64,000 bases of DNA from Pasteurella skyensis (GCF_013377295.1 NZ_CP016180.1:868001-932000); one strand, 5' to 3'. Shown: positions 1 to 9,554, numbered from the stretch's first letter. The notes: generated by a model not told the origin, from the letters alone. Numbers and translations are program-made.

Positions 1-22
1 TTATAAGTAATTTGAGGTGATT

Positions 23-961
23 ATGAAACGGGTTGAATATTTAAAATATGGAAATGCAGAAGAACTACAAGTAATGGATATTCCAAAACCGAAAATCAAT
101 GGAAAGAATAAATTACTTGTGAAAGTTCTCTATTCTTCATTAAATGCAATTGATTGGAAAAATCGAAAGGGGAAATTTCGTATCGTATCTGGACTAATAA
201 AACCTAGAACAAAACAAGGATTTGATGTTGTTGGAATTGTTGTTGATAAATCTGAAAATGTAACGGAATTTAAAGTAAATGACAAAATTGTTGGACAATT
301 AGCAAATAATGTTGGTGGAGCACTCAGTGAATATGTCATATTGACGACAAAGCAGGTGGTAAAAGCACCATTACAAGTGCCAGACGAACAATTGGGTGGA
401 TTATCAATGGCTGGGACAACAGCGTGGCAAGCATTTTTTGAAAATGCAAAGCTGAAAAAAGGTGATAAAGTCTTGATTAATGGTGGTAGTAGTGGAGTGG
501 GACATATCGCAATACAAATTGCAAAAGCCTATGGAGCTGAGGTAACAACGGTATCAAGTGAAAAAAATATTGAATTATGCAAAAAGCTGGGGGCTGAAAA
601 GGGAATTGACTATTCAAAAAAAGATTTTACTAAACTTAACGAGCAATTTGACATAGTATTCGATGTTATTTTCAATTCGTCTTTAAAAAAAGTGAAAGGA
701 ATTTTGAAACCCAATGGAATTTATATTGGAACAATACCAACGCCACGACTGCTCTTTGATATGATTTTTACAAAACAAGCAAAATTTGTTGCAGTCAGAC
801 CCAATAAAAAGGCATTAACCGACTTATTACGACTGATGGAAAAAGGATTGTTGTCTGTTAATATAGACAAAATTTATGAACTTGAAGATATTGTAGAAGC
901 ACATAAATATATGGAAAAATCAAAAACTAAGGGAAAAGTAATAATTAGAATAAGTAAATAA
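23..961 (+). CDS. NADPH:quinone reductase-like medium-chain dehydrogenase
   Basis: A 312-residue member of the medium-chain dehydrogenase/reductase superfamily, zinc-independent quinone-oxidoreductase branch, probably cytosolic and using NADPH to reduce quinone or enone substrates. The N-terminal GroES-like fold contains SSLNAIDWKNRKG near residues 38-50. The Rossmann domain carries GGSSGVG near residues 154-160, the cofactor loop. The catalytic-zinc cysteine and histidine of alcohol dehydrogenases are not evident. I place the start at ATG 23 because GAGG at 14-17 is a good ribosome site for it; a GTG at 17 is in frame but overlaps that site. Length is normal for the family. The substrate is not predictable. 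It stands alone, with about 300 non-coding bases downstream. Confidence 0.85.
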   Translation: MKRVEYLKYGNAEELQVMDIPKPKINGKNKLLVKVLYSSLNAIDWKNRKGKFRIVSGLIKPRTKQGFDVVGIVVDKSENVTEFKVNDKIVGQLANNVGGALSEYVILTTKQVVKAPLQVPDEQLGGLSMAGTTAWQAFFENAKLKKGDKVLINGGSSGVGHIAIQIAKAYGAEVTTVSSEKNIELCKKLGAEKGIDYSKKDFTKLNEQFDIVFDVIFNSSLKKVKGILKPNGIYIGTIPTPRLLFDMIFTKQAKFVAVRPNKKALTDLLRLMEKGLLSVNIDKIYELEDIVEAHKYMEKSKTKGKVIIRISK

Positions 962-1270
962 ACAAAGCTGGAAATAATGTGTATAATTCATAGCAGGACT
1001 TGTGGTAAATTGAGCATTACAGCTCATATTTAGTGCCGCCAATCTACGAGACTATAAAAATAACTGTGTATCTGCTTTAATATACAAAAAACATAGCGGT
1101 AACATCAACCTAAAAATTTGCAAATTAGTCACACAGTGCTGTAAATAAATTGAGCATTTGATTTTATAACAATATTTAAAATCTGTGCGTTGTGGGTGGA
1201 TATACGCAAACTGCGTTTGCTAATCACACCCCTACAAAATAACCATTACAAATCAATAAATTATTCAATC
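962..1270. other. Non-coding stretch with one uptake-signal-like motif
   Basis: No credible gene is seen. An AGCGGT core at about 1093 followed by AAAATTTGCAAA near 1110-1122 is a degenerate uptake signal. The words AATTGAGCATT occur twice (near 1012 and 1151), which may mark a decayed repeat, but I cannot assign it. Confidence 0.5.
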
Positions 1271-2057
1271 CTAACCTAAACGCCCATAAAAAGTCATTCT
1301 TGCTGATTCGGATAATGCGACATCTGGTGCATTATTATAAGCAAGTACCGATAGCATTCGAGTTTTATCGCCAACAGTAGGTATAACCCTATGTATTGAA
1401 TTACGTCCACGAAATAGCACTAATGTGCCTGCTTCTGGTGAGATTGATTTTGCTGGAATTTTGCCATCCACAATTTTTTCTGCTAATTCAAAGCCCATTT
1501 CACCAGCATCTGCATCACGGACATCACGCACATACTCAAATTCGCCACCGCCTTTGGGTTTAGCAATTAGCAGGGTAATGGCTGGCAAAGGAGGAGTTAT
1601 CAAAGTGCCAACCTAATCCTTGTCCATCACTGGCATAGTGTATATTAACGGAAGAGAGCGGATCGACATAAGGATATAACTGTTTTTCTCCTAGCACATA
1701 ACATAAAAATGACTTAAATAACTCATTGTTATATAAAACTTTAAGCGGAGAGTTGTCTGAAATAAGATCATCTGTTATACAGCCTTTTTCTGTGCTAATA
1801 AGACGATTACGGATATGATCTTCAGAAAAATTATCATCACTAGGTACAAGATAAATATTATGTTTACTGGTAGTGTAAAATGCTAAATGTTGCTTTTCCT
1901 TTCCCTCTTGAGCAATCTCTTCGAGAGCCGTATTATTGATAAAATCAGGTAATACCACGATCCCGTTATCATCAAGGCTTTTTTTACACTCTTGTAAAAA
2001 AGCCTCATCATTTAAGGTATATTTTTTATTAACAATAGCTTGCAACCTTTTCATCAT
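1271..2057 (-). pseudogene. 2-oxoglutarate/Fe(II) oxygenase broken by a 4-bp duplication
   Basis: Two overlapping reading frames together make one oxygenase of about 260 residues. The first ends after GLGWHFDNSSFA, which holds the HxD iron ligands (HFD). The second resumes with ITLLIAKPKGGG and carries the distal ligand and 2-oxoglutarate contact in HRVIPTVGDKTRM. The break coincides with a tandem TGGCTGGC at 1579-1586; removing one TGGC restores the frame exactly. The general layout resembles the HalD/BesD-type hydroxylase/halogenase group, but the Asp of HxD is present, so the ancestor would be a hydroxylase rather than a halogenase. Start is ATG 2057, preceded by AAGGAG. As written, the protein stops before its second iron ligand and should be inactive. 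Confidence 0.8.
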
Positions 2058-2229
2058 TATCACTCCTTTCACTTTACCTAGATGACCAAATTGGTATAAC
2101 TTTCGAGCATAACGTAATCTTAACTAAATCACAACAAAATAAAATACCATAAAGATTAACAATTTGGTAAGATGAAAGCAGTTAAATTTACAACAATAAT
2201 AGTTTAAAGATAAACCAGTAGAGTATTAA

Positions 2230-2760
2230 ATGAATAAAATTTATAAAAATATCTCAATAGTTTTAACAATATTGACAGCAGTCTATATGATGTCGATGAT
2301 CTTTTTAGGGATTTCATTAATTGGCTTTTGGACGGATATCATCTGTTTAATGCTTCTTGTTTATTTCACCTTTAAAGAACGCTACAAAATTGAAACAGGT
2401 GTTGTTAAAGGCATTGTCTGTTTTATTAACACCTTGTATTCGCTGATTATTTTAGTTTATTTTATCGGTGCGATAATGAGTACTTTTTATAGAAATGATA
2501 GTTTTTATTTTATAAAAGTAGATGACAGACTATTTAATGCCTACGTTTATCGTCCATTTGCTCTTCCTCCAAGCAGTGATGCATTGATTATTAGTGAAAC
2601 CTCTCTTTTCTATCCTTTTTTGGAAAGAAGAAAATGGTATAACAGAAAATTTATTAATTTTGAAGTCATAGAAACAGATGGAACGGGAACAAAAGAGGAA
2701 AAATTAGATAATTTAAAACGATATATTCAATATAAGATTAAGAATGAAAATACAGATTAA
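2230..2760 (+). CDS. Hypothetical inner-membrane protein
   Basis: A 176-residue protein that I do not recognise. It opens with three hydrophobic segments (about residues 8-30, 32-46 and 60-85) and ends in a hydrophilic, Tyr- and Lys-rich domain of roughly 90 residues, probably outside the membrane. It is the first of a closely spaced plus-strand series (spacing 20 bases to the lipoprotein gene at 2781, then 2 bases to a further membrane protein gene), suggesting one transcript. The low GC of the whole series and the absence of recognisable housekeeping domains fit an accessory island. Confidence 0.6.
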   Translation: MNKIYKNISIVLTILTAVYMMSMIFLGISLIGFWTDIICLMLLVYFTFKERYKIETGVVKGIVCFINTLYSLIILVYFIGAIMSTFYRNDSFYFIKVDDRLFNAYVYRPFALPPSSDALIISETSLFYPFLERRKWYNRKFINFEVIETDGTGTKEEKLDNLKRYIQYKIKNENTD

Positions 2761-2780
2761 TTCTACAAAAGAGTAATAAA

Positions 2781-3401
2781 ATGAAAAAACTACTCATATT
2801 ATCCACCACATTATTGTTATCAGGCTGTCAATTACTATTCAATGGCAGTGAGGTACGCGACATTCCGACAAAACAATTTTCGTATCATAGCATTGCAGTG
2901 GATAAGGAAGACCCACGCTATTTTAGGCTTACTTTTTGGTCAGATCGTGATTTACGCCAGCCTTTGTATAAGGATATTCGTAATATGCAGTGTTATGTAA
3001 AAGACAAGCCTAAAATCACAAAGCGAGATTGGACACATTCCCAAGAGGCAATGTACGCCTTGACGGATAAAAATTCTGTAAAACCCTATAATAATGGATT
3101 TCTTTATACTACAAGTTTTACTTATAACGAGGAGTTTATAATTCAGAGCAAAGAAGAAGAGGAGAAATTTATAGATGCTTGTGGTTGTTCTACCTATGAA
3201 GATCACTCATTACACGCCCAACATATACAAGAAAAAATTATCAAGCAATTACAACCTGCTGATAAGCAATTAACCTGTTCATTTATGCACGTGCCATTTT
3301 TCTCAATGTTTATTTATATTTCATCGCCAATGATTATCCCCAAAGATGATTTATTGCGAGTATTTGAGGAACAAAAACAATTGCACAGAGTAACGGAGTA
3401 A
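2781..3401 (+). CDS. Putative lipoprotein
   Basis: A 206-residue protein with a type II signal peptide: KK start, hydrophobic core, and lipobox LLSGC with Cys at residue 16, so it should be lipid-anchored in the periplasm. The mature part has several cysteines (near residues 69, 134 and 136, including CGC) and a C-terminal hydrophobic patch with FFSMFIYISS. I do not recognise the family. It is followed after two bases by another membrane protein gene, so the two are probably co-translated. A periplasmic immunity function would fit the neighbourhood but is inference only. Confidence 0.6.
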   Translation: MKKLLILSTTLLLSGCQLLFNGSEVRDIPTKQFSYHSIAVDKEDPRYFRLTFWSDRDLRQPLYKDIRNMQCYVKDKPKITKRDWTHSQEAMYALTDKNSVKPYNNGFLYTTSFTYNEEFIIQSKEEEEKFIDACGCSTYEDHSLHAQHIQEKIIKQLQPADKQLTCSFMHVPFFSMFIYISSPMIIPKDDLLRVFEEQKQLHRVTE

Positions 3402-3403
3402 TA

Positions 3404-4066
3404 ATGATAAAAAAATTTAAATTTAGCATAATTGGTTTAATGGTAGTTGCTTTTACTTTTTTGGCAATTTTTTATTTTCCTGAGGGAATTTTAAATATCA
3501 AACTTATTCCTGTTGAAATAAAAAATCAATTCTTCATCAAGTATTATACGGTTTTATATGGATATTATGTTTTGCTACTTGCTCTTATGAGCGTTTTATT
3601 TGGAATTTTATTTTTAGTTTTGATGTTTTTTAGAAATATTTGCAAGTGGCTTTTGGTCGTTTTTCTTATCTTACATATAGCTTTATTTTCACTCCAACTA
3701 ACAAGTCCTTATCTGAGCAAAGAGTATTTAGATGGCAAGGTGTTTCGTTATACTGATGTTTTGGGAGAAAATCCTTCTCCAGATATGAAAAACTTTTCTA
3801 TAAAACGAGTTTTTTATGTTAGATTTAGTAAAGGATTTGCTTACTTTTATGAACAATCAAGCGAAGAATATTTTGCTAAAAAATCCCATAAAAAGAATTT
3901 AAAATTTAAAGCAAAATACACTGTTGAAATCAAAGATAATGAGCAGTTTATTCATTTTGGCAATAAAGTATTAAAAGTAGCAAACCCAGAAAAGCTTTAT
4001 TATCCAAATATAAAACCTAGTTTATTATTTTCTTCGTATGAGTTAATTAGTGAAAATAAAGAGTAA
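3404..4066 (+). CDS. Hypothetical membrane protein
   Basis: 220 residues, unrecognised. Three hydrophobic segments are evident: residues 7-26, 46-75 and 78-100. A hydrophilic, Lys-rich C-terminal domain of about 120 residues follows. Its start lies two bases after the stop of the upstream lipoprotein gene, so translational coupling is likely. It has the same layout (membrane N-terminus, soluble C-terminus) as the gene at 2230, although the sequences do not obviously align. Confidence 0.55.
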   Translation: MIKKFKFSIIGLMVVAFTFLAIFYFPEGILNIKLIPVEIKNQFFIKYYTVLYGYYVLLLALMSVLFGILFLVLMFFRNICKWLLVVFLILHIALFSLQLTSPYLSKEYLDGKVFRYTDVLGENPSPDMKNFSIKRVFYVRFSKGFAYFYEQSSEEYFAKKSHKKNLKFKAKYTVEIKDNEQFIHFGNKVLKVANPEKLYYPNIKPSLLFSSYELISENKE

Positions 4067-4086
4067 ACCTAAAAGAGAGTAGGACA

Positions 4087-5046
4087 ATGATTAAAAAACT
4101 AATAACATTTATCCTAATATGCTGTTCATTTTCAGCATTTGTTCAAAATGAAGATAAACTATTTTATTTTACTCAAAATAACCAAGAAAATATTGGTGTA
4201 AAAGATCAAAATGGCAATATTATTATTCCAGCAGAGCTTGTTAATTATAGACATAGTGAGGATGGGGACATTGTTGAAGATACCTTATTATCCTTTGTAG
4301 GCTGCCCTAAAAATATTAAACAAGAACCACATACTTTTGGTTGTGTGTTTAATCGTAAAGGAGAGTATTTATACCAAACATTTTGGTACGATAATGGAGC
4401 AGATTATCGAGTTGAGGGCTATCAACGTATTGTTAAAAATGGCAAAATTGGTTTTGCAAATAGAGAAGGGAAAATTGTTATTCAACCTCAGTTTGATTTT
4501 TCCTCACCCTTTAATTATGGTTATGCCAGTGTTTGTGATGGCTGTTATTGGAAAAAAGCAGGAGAAGATCATAAAACAGTCGTGGGCGGGAAATGGGGCT
4601 TTATTAATAAAAAAGGGGAAAAGGTTGCTCCCTTATCTAAACCAATTCAAGAGAAAGATGTAAAAATTCACGAAAATTATTACCCTTATCCTTTTAATTA
4701 TTCAGAAAAAGAGCAGAAAATACTTAACGTCTTTCAACAAAAAATGAAACTATTGGCTGATATTTACTACGTTAATGTGTCTTCATTAGCGAAACCAAAG
4801 ATTTTACATTTTGAAATTGTTGAACGACCGAGTAAACATTTTCCTTTTTATCTTGTGTATAGTTACGATAACCGCAAAATCCCTACTGATGGTGAGTTTT
4901 TAGTTTCACAAGATGGTAAATCATTTTTTGCTGTTGCATACAGCGGTAAGAAAATACCTTTTACAGAATGGTTACAAAACCAAATTCAAGCAGCAAGAGA
5001 ATATCAACAAAAGCATAGCGATAACCCAAATAAATTTATTGAATGA
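4087..5046 (+). CDS. WG-repeat protein, paralogue 1
   Basis: 319 residues with an N-terminal signal peptide (MIKKLITFILICCSF, probable cleavage near residues 19-21), so exported to the periplasm. The central part has WG (KWG) beta repeats: NGKIGFANREGKIVIQPQFDF near residue 120 and GGKWGFINKKGEKVAPLS near residue 175. An earlier copy is GVKDQNGNIIIPAEL near residue 38. Cysteines in GCPKNIK and DGCYW are conserved in the paralogue downstream. WG-repeat proteins are common beside polymorphic toxins and in uncharacterised lipoprotein clusters; the function is unknown. The gene at 5130 is clearly a tandem duplicate. Confidence 0.75.
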   Translation: MIKKLITFILICCSFSAFVQNEDKLFYFTQNNQENIGVKDQNGNIIIPAELVNYRHSEDGDIVEDTLLSFVGCPKNIKQEPHTFGCVFNRKGEYLYQTFWYDNGADYRVEGYQRIVKNGKIGFANREGKIVIQPQFDFSSPFNYGYASVCDGCYWKKAGEDHKTVVGGKWGFINKKGEKVAPLSKPIQEKDVKIHENYYPYPFNYSEKEQKILNVFQQKMKLLADIYYVNVSSLAKPKILHFEIVERPSKHFPFYLVYSYDNRKIPTDGEFLVSQDGKSFFAVAYSGKKIPFTEWLQNQIQAAREYQQKHSDNPNKFIE

Positions 5047-5129
5047 TTTAAGCGGGTAGATGAAGAGGAAAATTTGCAAATTTTTTAAAGTAGGTATATT
5101 AAAAAGATGATTAATAAAGGAACACTAAA

Positions 5130-6092
5130 ATGATAAAAAAGCTGATTACATTTATTCTAATTGTTTTCTCATTTTCAGTATTTGCACAAAATGAAGAAAT
5201 GCTATTTTATTTTACAAAAAATGCAGGGGAAGATATTGGCGTAAAAGATAACAATGGCAAGATTATCATTCCTGCAAAATTTTGGAATTATAGCGGCATT
5301 GAAGACGGTAGCGTGGTTGAGGATAATTTATTATCTTTTTTAGGTTGCCCTAAAAATATTAAACCAGAGAAGCAGACTTTTGGCTGTGTTTTTGACCGCA
5401 AGGGTAAGTACTTATACCAAACATTTTTATACGATAACGGGCCTGATTTCCGTGAAGAAGGCTATCAACGCACTGTCAGAAATAACAAAGTTGGCTACGC
5501 CAATAGAGAAGGAGAGATTGTCATTCAACCGCAATTTGATTTTGCTTCATCATTTAATTATGGCTATGCCAGAGTGTGTAATGGTTGTTATTGGGAAAAC
5601 ATAGATGATAAAAAGCACAAAAGAATTGTCGGTGGAAACTGGTGGACTATTAATAAACAAGGCGAAAAAGTTGCTCCTTTATCCAAACAAACGCAAGCGA
5701 AAGATGTAAAAATCAATGATAAATATTATCCGTATCCGTTTAGTTATTCCGAAAAAGAGCAGAAAATCCTAGCGTTCTTTCAGCAAAAAATGAAAATCTT
5801 GGCAGATATTCACTACGTCAATGTCTATCCTCTGGCTAACCCCAAAGTGCTATACTTTGAAATTGTTGAACGTCCGAGTGAGCATTTTCCTTTTTATTTT
5901 GTGCATAGCTACGATAAGCGAAAAATACTCGCTGATAAGTTTTTAGTCTCACAAGACGGAAAATCATTTTTTCATCTCTACTATGAGGGTGGCGAGAAAA
6001 CGCCTTTTGCAGAGTGGTTACAAGGAAAAATTCAATGGGCAAGAGAGTATCAGCAGAAAAATAGTGATAATCCAAATAAATTTATTGAATAA
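5130..6092 (+). CDS. WG-repeat protein, paralogue 2
   Basis: 320 residues, aligned along its whole length with the protein encoded at 4087 and ending in the same PNKFIE motif. The signal peptide is MIKKLITFILIVFSFSVFAQ, with likely cleavage after VFA. WG-type repeats include RNNKVGYANREGEIVIQPQF and GGNWWTINKQGEKVAP, where the canonical WG has become WW in this copy. The two genes are separated by 83 bases that hold a degenerate uptake motif (AAGCGGG then AAATTTGCAAA). The duplication looks moderately old: many substitutions but almost no length change. Role unknown; periplasmic location inferred from the signal peptide. Confidence 0.75.
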   Translation: MIKKLITFILIVFSFSVFAQNEEMLFYFTKNAGEDIGVKDNNGKIIIPAKFWNYSGIEDGSVVEDNLLSFLGCPKNIKPEKQTFGCVFDRKGKYLYQTFLYDNGPDFREEGYQRTVRNNKVGYANREGEIVIQPQFDFASSFNYGYARVCNGCYWENIDDKKHKRIVGGNWWTINKQGEKVAPLSKQTQAKDVKINDKYYPYPFSYSEKEQKILAFFQQKMKILADIHYVNVYPLANPKVLYFEIVERPSEHFPFYFVHSYDKRKILADKFLVSQDGKSFFHLYYEGGEKTPFAEWLQGKIQWAREYQQKNSDNPNKFIE

Positions 6093-6256
6093 GAGAGTAG
6101 ATGATAAAAAATATAAAATGGCAGAAGTAGTCTATTTTTACGGGCATTTTGAAAATAAAAACACAGGATATGGTTATTTTTGTCATTCTTATTGACTAAA
6201 ATTTATCGTTGTGCTACTTTTCGTCAATAATGAGAATTTAAAGGGATTACATCACG

Positions 6257-7462
6257 ATGATTAATAGAGACGTATATTTACAAAAGATAAGAAAAATCAA
6301 AGATCAGCATATTATCAAGGTTATTACTGGCATTCGTCGAAGTGGTAAATCTACCCTTCTAGAAATATTTAAGAATGAGCTTCTTGAAGCATCTGTACCG
6401 AGTGAAAATATTATTTTTATAAATTTTGAAGAACGAGAAAATATTAGCTATTCTTCGTGGACAGTATTGTACGATGAAATCATTTCCAAAATGGATAATA
6501 CGGCAATGTATTATATTTTCCTTGATGAAGTACAGTTAATTGATGATTTTGAAAAACTCGTTAATAGTTTATTTACCAAAAAAAATGTTGATTTATATGT
6601 GACAGGCTCAAATGCTTATTTACTCTCTAGTGAGTTGGCAACACTGTTAACAGGAAGATATATCGCTATCAATATTCAACCGTATTCGTTCAAAGAGTAT
6701 ATGCTCTCACATACTGATGAAGCAAATAAAGACCGTCTTTTTCATCAATATCTCAATGACAGCTGTTTTCCAGAAGCCGTTAATCTCTCAAAAGTCAGTG
6801 AAGAATTAGTTAATGATTATTTACAGTCTATTTATGATACGGTTATTATTAAGGATATTGCTCAACGTCATAAATTAAGAAATATAAACAATCTTCACCG
6901 TATTGTGAGTTTTTTATTTGATTCCATCGGGTCATATATTTCTGCCACCAATATTGCTACACAGCTCAATAAAAATTCTCAAAAAAGCATTTCTCATAAT
7001 ACTATTTTGAAATATTTAGACTTTTTAACACAATCGTATATTTTGTACAAAGTGCCACGCTATGATTTAAAGGGTAAAGAATTACTGAGTACCCACGAAA
7101 AATATTATGTAGTGGATTTAGGGCTGAGAAATATCACAACGACCAACCACCAACACACCGATTTAGGTCATAAGCTAGAAAATGTCATTTATTTTGAACT
7201 GTTGCGACGTGGAGGAAAAGTATATGTGGGTAAGCATAAAAATAACGAGATTGATTTTGTCGTGCAGAAACCAAATAATCAACGAGAGTATTATCAAGTA
7301 GCCTACACTGTTAATAGTGAAAAAACATTTAACCGAGAAATGTCGGTATTTAATACGCTCAAAGACCATTATCCAAAATACCTTTTAACACTTGATTATG
7401 GAAATGAAACGATTAACGGGGTGAAAAAATTAAATGTTGTGGATTGGCTACTGGCTGATTAG
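6257..7462 (+). CDS. AAA-type ATPase with DUF4143 C-terminal domain
   Basis: 401 residues. Walker A is GIRRSGKST at residues 25-33 and Walker B is YYIFLDE at 85-91, followed by the sensor-like VTGSNAYLLSSELATLLTGR typical of this family. The C-terminal half (from about residue 190) matches the DUF4143 type, with the restriction-endonuclease-like end NEIDFVVQK near residue 330. Such proteins are widespread, standalone, of unsettled function and often strain-variable. The length is typical. A predicted E-x-D-x-V motif near the C-terminus hints at a nuclease-like fold, which is inference. It is transcribed with the island but separated by 164 bases from the upstream gene. Confidence 0.85.
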   Translation: MINRDVYLQKIRKIKDQHIIKVITGIRRSGKSTLLEIFKNELLEASVPSENIIFINFEERENISYSSWTVLYDEIISKMDNTAMYYIFLDEVQLIDDFEKLVNSLFTKKNVDLYVTGSNAYLLSSELATLLTGRYIAINIQPYSFKEYMLSHTDEANKDRLFHQYLNDSCFPEAVNLSKVSEELVNDYLQSIYDTVIIKDIAQRHKLRNINNLHRIVSFLFDSIGSYISATNIATQLNKNSQKSISHNTILKYLDFLTQSYILYKVPRYDLKGKELLSTHEKYYVVDLGLRNITTTNHQHTDLGHKLENVIYFELLRRGGKVYVGKHKNNEIDFVVQKPNNQREYYQVAYTVNSEKTFNREMSVFNTLKDHYPKYLLTLDYGNETINGVKKLNVVDWLLAD

Positions 7463-7616
7463 ACTAAATAGAAACACTCTTCTGTTTTTTACAAAAAAAT
7501 ACAGCTATTGGAAATTTATATATTAGATGGGATTAAAATGAAGAAATACTTTGCAATTATTATGTTAATGGCATAAATATATCGACAGATACGGAGGGGA
7601 GTTTTCAATATATCCA

Positions 7617-7796
7617 ATGCCACTTGAAATACGCAAAAATGTAATAGAATATTGTTATTTTGAAGCTGGTACTGCACGATTTATGCATAGTGTTAAATTT
7701 GATAATTTGAAAAATAATCAAATGATAAGCGGACTTAAATTATTTAAAGAAGAATATAACAAACTAATAGAGATATACTCTAATGAAAATAAATGA
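7617..7796 (+). CDS. Small hypothetical protein, possibly a remnant
   Basis: A 59-codon frame beginning MPLEIRKNVIEYCYFEAG and ending just inside the next gene (overlap 7783-7796), which suggests translational coupling. The same frame is open upstream to about 7569, where it is cut by TAA, so this may be the C-terminal part of a larger decayed protein. A short unrelated frame, MKKYFAIIMLMA, lies at about 7538-7576. No family recognised. Confidence 0.35.
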   Translation: MPLEIRKNVIEYCYFEAGTARFMHSVKFDNLKNNQMISGLKLFKEEYNKLIEIYSNENK

Positions 7797-8112
7797 ATTT
7801 AATAAACGAGTTAAATTAAATAATGGAATTGATAGGTTTATAAATGGTTGGAAAATAATTGATGTCCATTTGATACCTGAAAAATTTGAGGTTTATCATG
7901 AAATTGATTTTTATTGTTGCTATAACGAAAAAGTCTATTTATTAAGAATTAGGAAAAGAAATCAAAAAAAATTAAGTATTGTAGATGACAAAAATTTAGA
8001 ACATCCGATATATTTAATTGCCGAATATAATTTTGAAAAATTTGATAATCAAATTTTAGCTGAAATATTGGTAGAATTTGAAAAAGAGATTGATAATAAA
8101 AGCTACCACTAG
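7783..8112 (+). CDS. Hypothetical protein in immunity-like cluster
   Basis: 109 residues, acidic and Lys-rich, with no signal peptide or membrane segment, so probably cytosolic. I do not recognise the family. The size, poor codon quality and position between a small remnant and a decayed SUKH-like gene suggest an immunity-type gene. Its start overlaps the preceding small frame by 14 bases. Confidence 0.5.
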   Translation: MKINEFNKRVKLNNGIDRFINGWKIIDVHLIPEKFEVYHEIDFYCCYNEKVYLLRIRKRNQKKLSIVDDKNLEHPIYLIAEYNFEKFDNQILAEILVEFEKEIDNKSYH

Positions 8113-8124
8113 CACAGTGTATAA

Positions 8125-8427
8125 ATAATAACAACTCAGCCACTTAAATCAGAGTTCGTACATTTTCTCGCTGATAATTTTGTGGATTTTTTAAGATTAT
8201 TGTCTATTGGATATGATGAAATTGGATTTGCTGATATGACCAAAACTGTTGAGGATTGGAATTTATAAATTGGCAATGATAAAGAAGCAGGCATTAATAC
8301 TAAATTTATTGATTGGGTTGAGAAAGAATTCAAGGTAAAAGTACCTAAAACTGGAAATGAAATCGCTGATTTTGATAATACGGAATTTGACGATTGGATT
8401 GAAAAACAGATAGAAAAATATTCATAA
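8125..8427 (+). pseudogene. Remnant of a SUKH/SMI1-KNR4-like gene
   Basis: An open frame from about 8125 reads LADNFVDFLRLLSIGYDEI, stops at TAA 8266-8268 after VEDWNL, then continues in the same frame through FIDWVEKEFKVKVPKTG to a stop at 8425-8427. It aligns with the C-terminal half of the intact protein at 8916-9554 (LANNMLDFMRFLAIGYTEI and FENWVTKTFNIEIPQ). The N-terminal half is missing and the in-frame stop is within the conserved part, so this is a degraded second copy. Confidence 0.75.
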
Positions 8428-8469
8428 TCAATCGGCTAAGTGTATAAGAAATAAAGAGAATTAGTTTTA

Positions 8470-8799
8470 ATGAGCAGAGTAATCAAAAGAAAAATCAAAG
8501 TATTAGATAATGTTTATATTTGGACGTTAAAAAGACATTCTATTTATATTAAAAATGTATATATAAAAGTATTTAAGGAGAATTACCCAAATAGTATTTT
8601 ATATATTGATCCTTACAGTTGGCATTTTGAAATTAGACCTAAAACAATTATGAATGCTATTATTTATGGTTTAGACAATGGTTGGCAACCTGAAATAAAT
8701 AATTGTAGTTTATTTATCGGAATAAATGAGAATGGTTTTGTGAAATTAAAAGAGAATTCTTTTTATTTTGATGAAGGAAATCGAATTAATGAGGAATAA
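8470..8799 (+). CDS. Hypothetical protein with DPYSWHFEIRP motif
   Basis: 109 residues, no signal or membrane segment. It opens with MSRVIKRKIKVLDNVYIW and contains DPYSWHFEIRPKTIMNAI near residue 56. I have a general memory of similar small proteins that recur beside toxin/immunity genes, but I cannot name a family with confidence. Probably cytosolic; transcribed in line with the SUKH-like genes on either side. Confidence 0.5.
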   Translation: MSRVIKRKIKVLDNVYIWTLKRHSIYIKNVYIKVFKENYPNSILYIDPYSWHFEIRPKTIMNAIIYGLDNGWQPEINNCSLFIGINENGFVKLKENSFYFDEGNRINEE

Positions 8800-8915
8800 A
8801 CTTAATTTAAAAAAGAAAAGTGTCATTAAAGCGGTATGATTTTAGATAAAATTTACAAAATTCCATAAAATATTTTAACGGTAAGTAAATATAAAGAAAC
8901 AAAAGGACAATCAAT

Positions 8916-9554
8916 ATGAAAAGTAAGCTTATCACTCAATTAGAAAATGTATTACCAAAGGATATGCAAATACCTGAAGAATTAAGATTACTTTATAAAT
9001 GGATTGAGGAAAATAATTTTTATATTGATGATGAAAATGGTAAAAGAGTTGGTTTACTTTATTCTCCCCAAAGTGAACCTAAAGGGACTATTATTCAATT
9101 TACTTGTGATGAAAAAGATACTTGGTATTGGTTTGATGACAATCAAGATCTGGAATTTAAAGAGCGATTTTGTTGTTTTGCTACCAGTACAGATGGTTCG
9201 ATGTGTGGTTTATGGAAATCAGATACTGATGAAATCAAGATAGTTCATATAGGCTCAGGTTCAGGCTCTACATTACTTTGTGTTTTGGCAAATAATATGC
9301 TGGATTTTATGAGGTTTTTAGCAATTGGATATACAGAGATCTGTTGGGAAGAGAAATTCAGCTTTTCACCTTATGAAGAAGATCCAAATTTAGAAAGAAA
9401 TACATATTTTGAGAATTGGGTCACAAAGACGTTTAATATTGAAATACCACAAATAGCAACGGAAATCATTAAATATCCATCAACGATGGAGGATGATTAC
9501 TCAAAGGATGAGTTTTTTAATTGGTGCAAGAGTAAATTTAGATTTTTAGAATAA
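8916..9554 (+). CDS. SMI1/KNR4 (SUKH) family protein
   Basis: 212 residues with the layout of SUKH-superfamily proteins. An N-terminal helix has MQIPEELRLLYKWIEENN near residue 18, and a beta-rich middle has DTWYWFDDN and CCFATSTDGSMCGLW. The C-terminal helical region is LANNMLDFMRFLAIGY. In bacteria SUKH proteins are established as immunity proteins against secreted nuclease and other toxins, acting in the cytosol. No toxin gene is nearby, so this would be an orphan immunity gene. A decayed relative lies 490 bases upstream. Confidence 0.7.
   Translation: MKSKLITQLENVLPKDMQIPEELRLLYKWIEENNFYIDDENGKRVGLLYSPQSEPKGTIIQFTCDEKDTWYWFDDNQDLEFKERFCCFATSTDGSMCGLWKSDTDEIKIVHIGSGSGSTLLCVLANNMLDFMRFLAIGYTEICWEEKFSFSPYEEDPNLERNTYFENWVTKTFNIEIPQIATEIIKYPSTMEDDYSKDEFFNWCKSKFRFLE

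Noticed and set aside
5983-6195. Frame overlapping the end of the second WG-repeat gene
   Set aside because: It is mostly in another frame of the WG gene; the last 25 codons (MAEVVYFYGHF...) are open but lack support.
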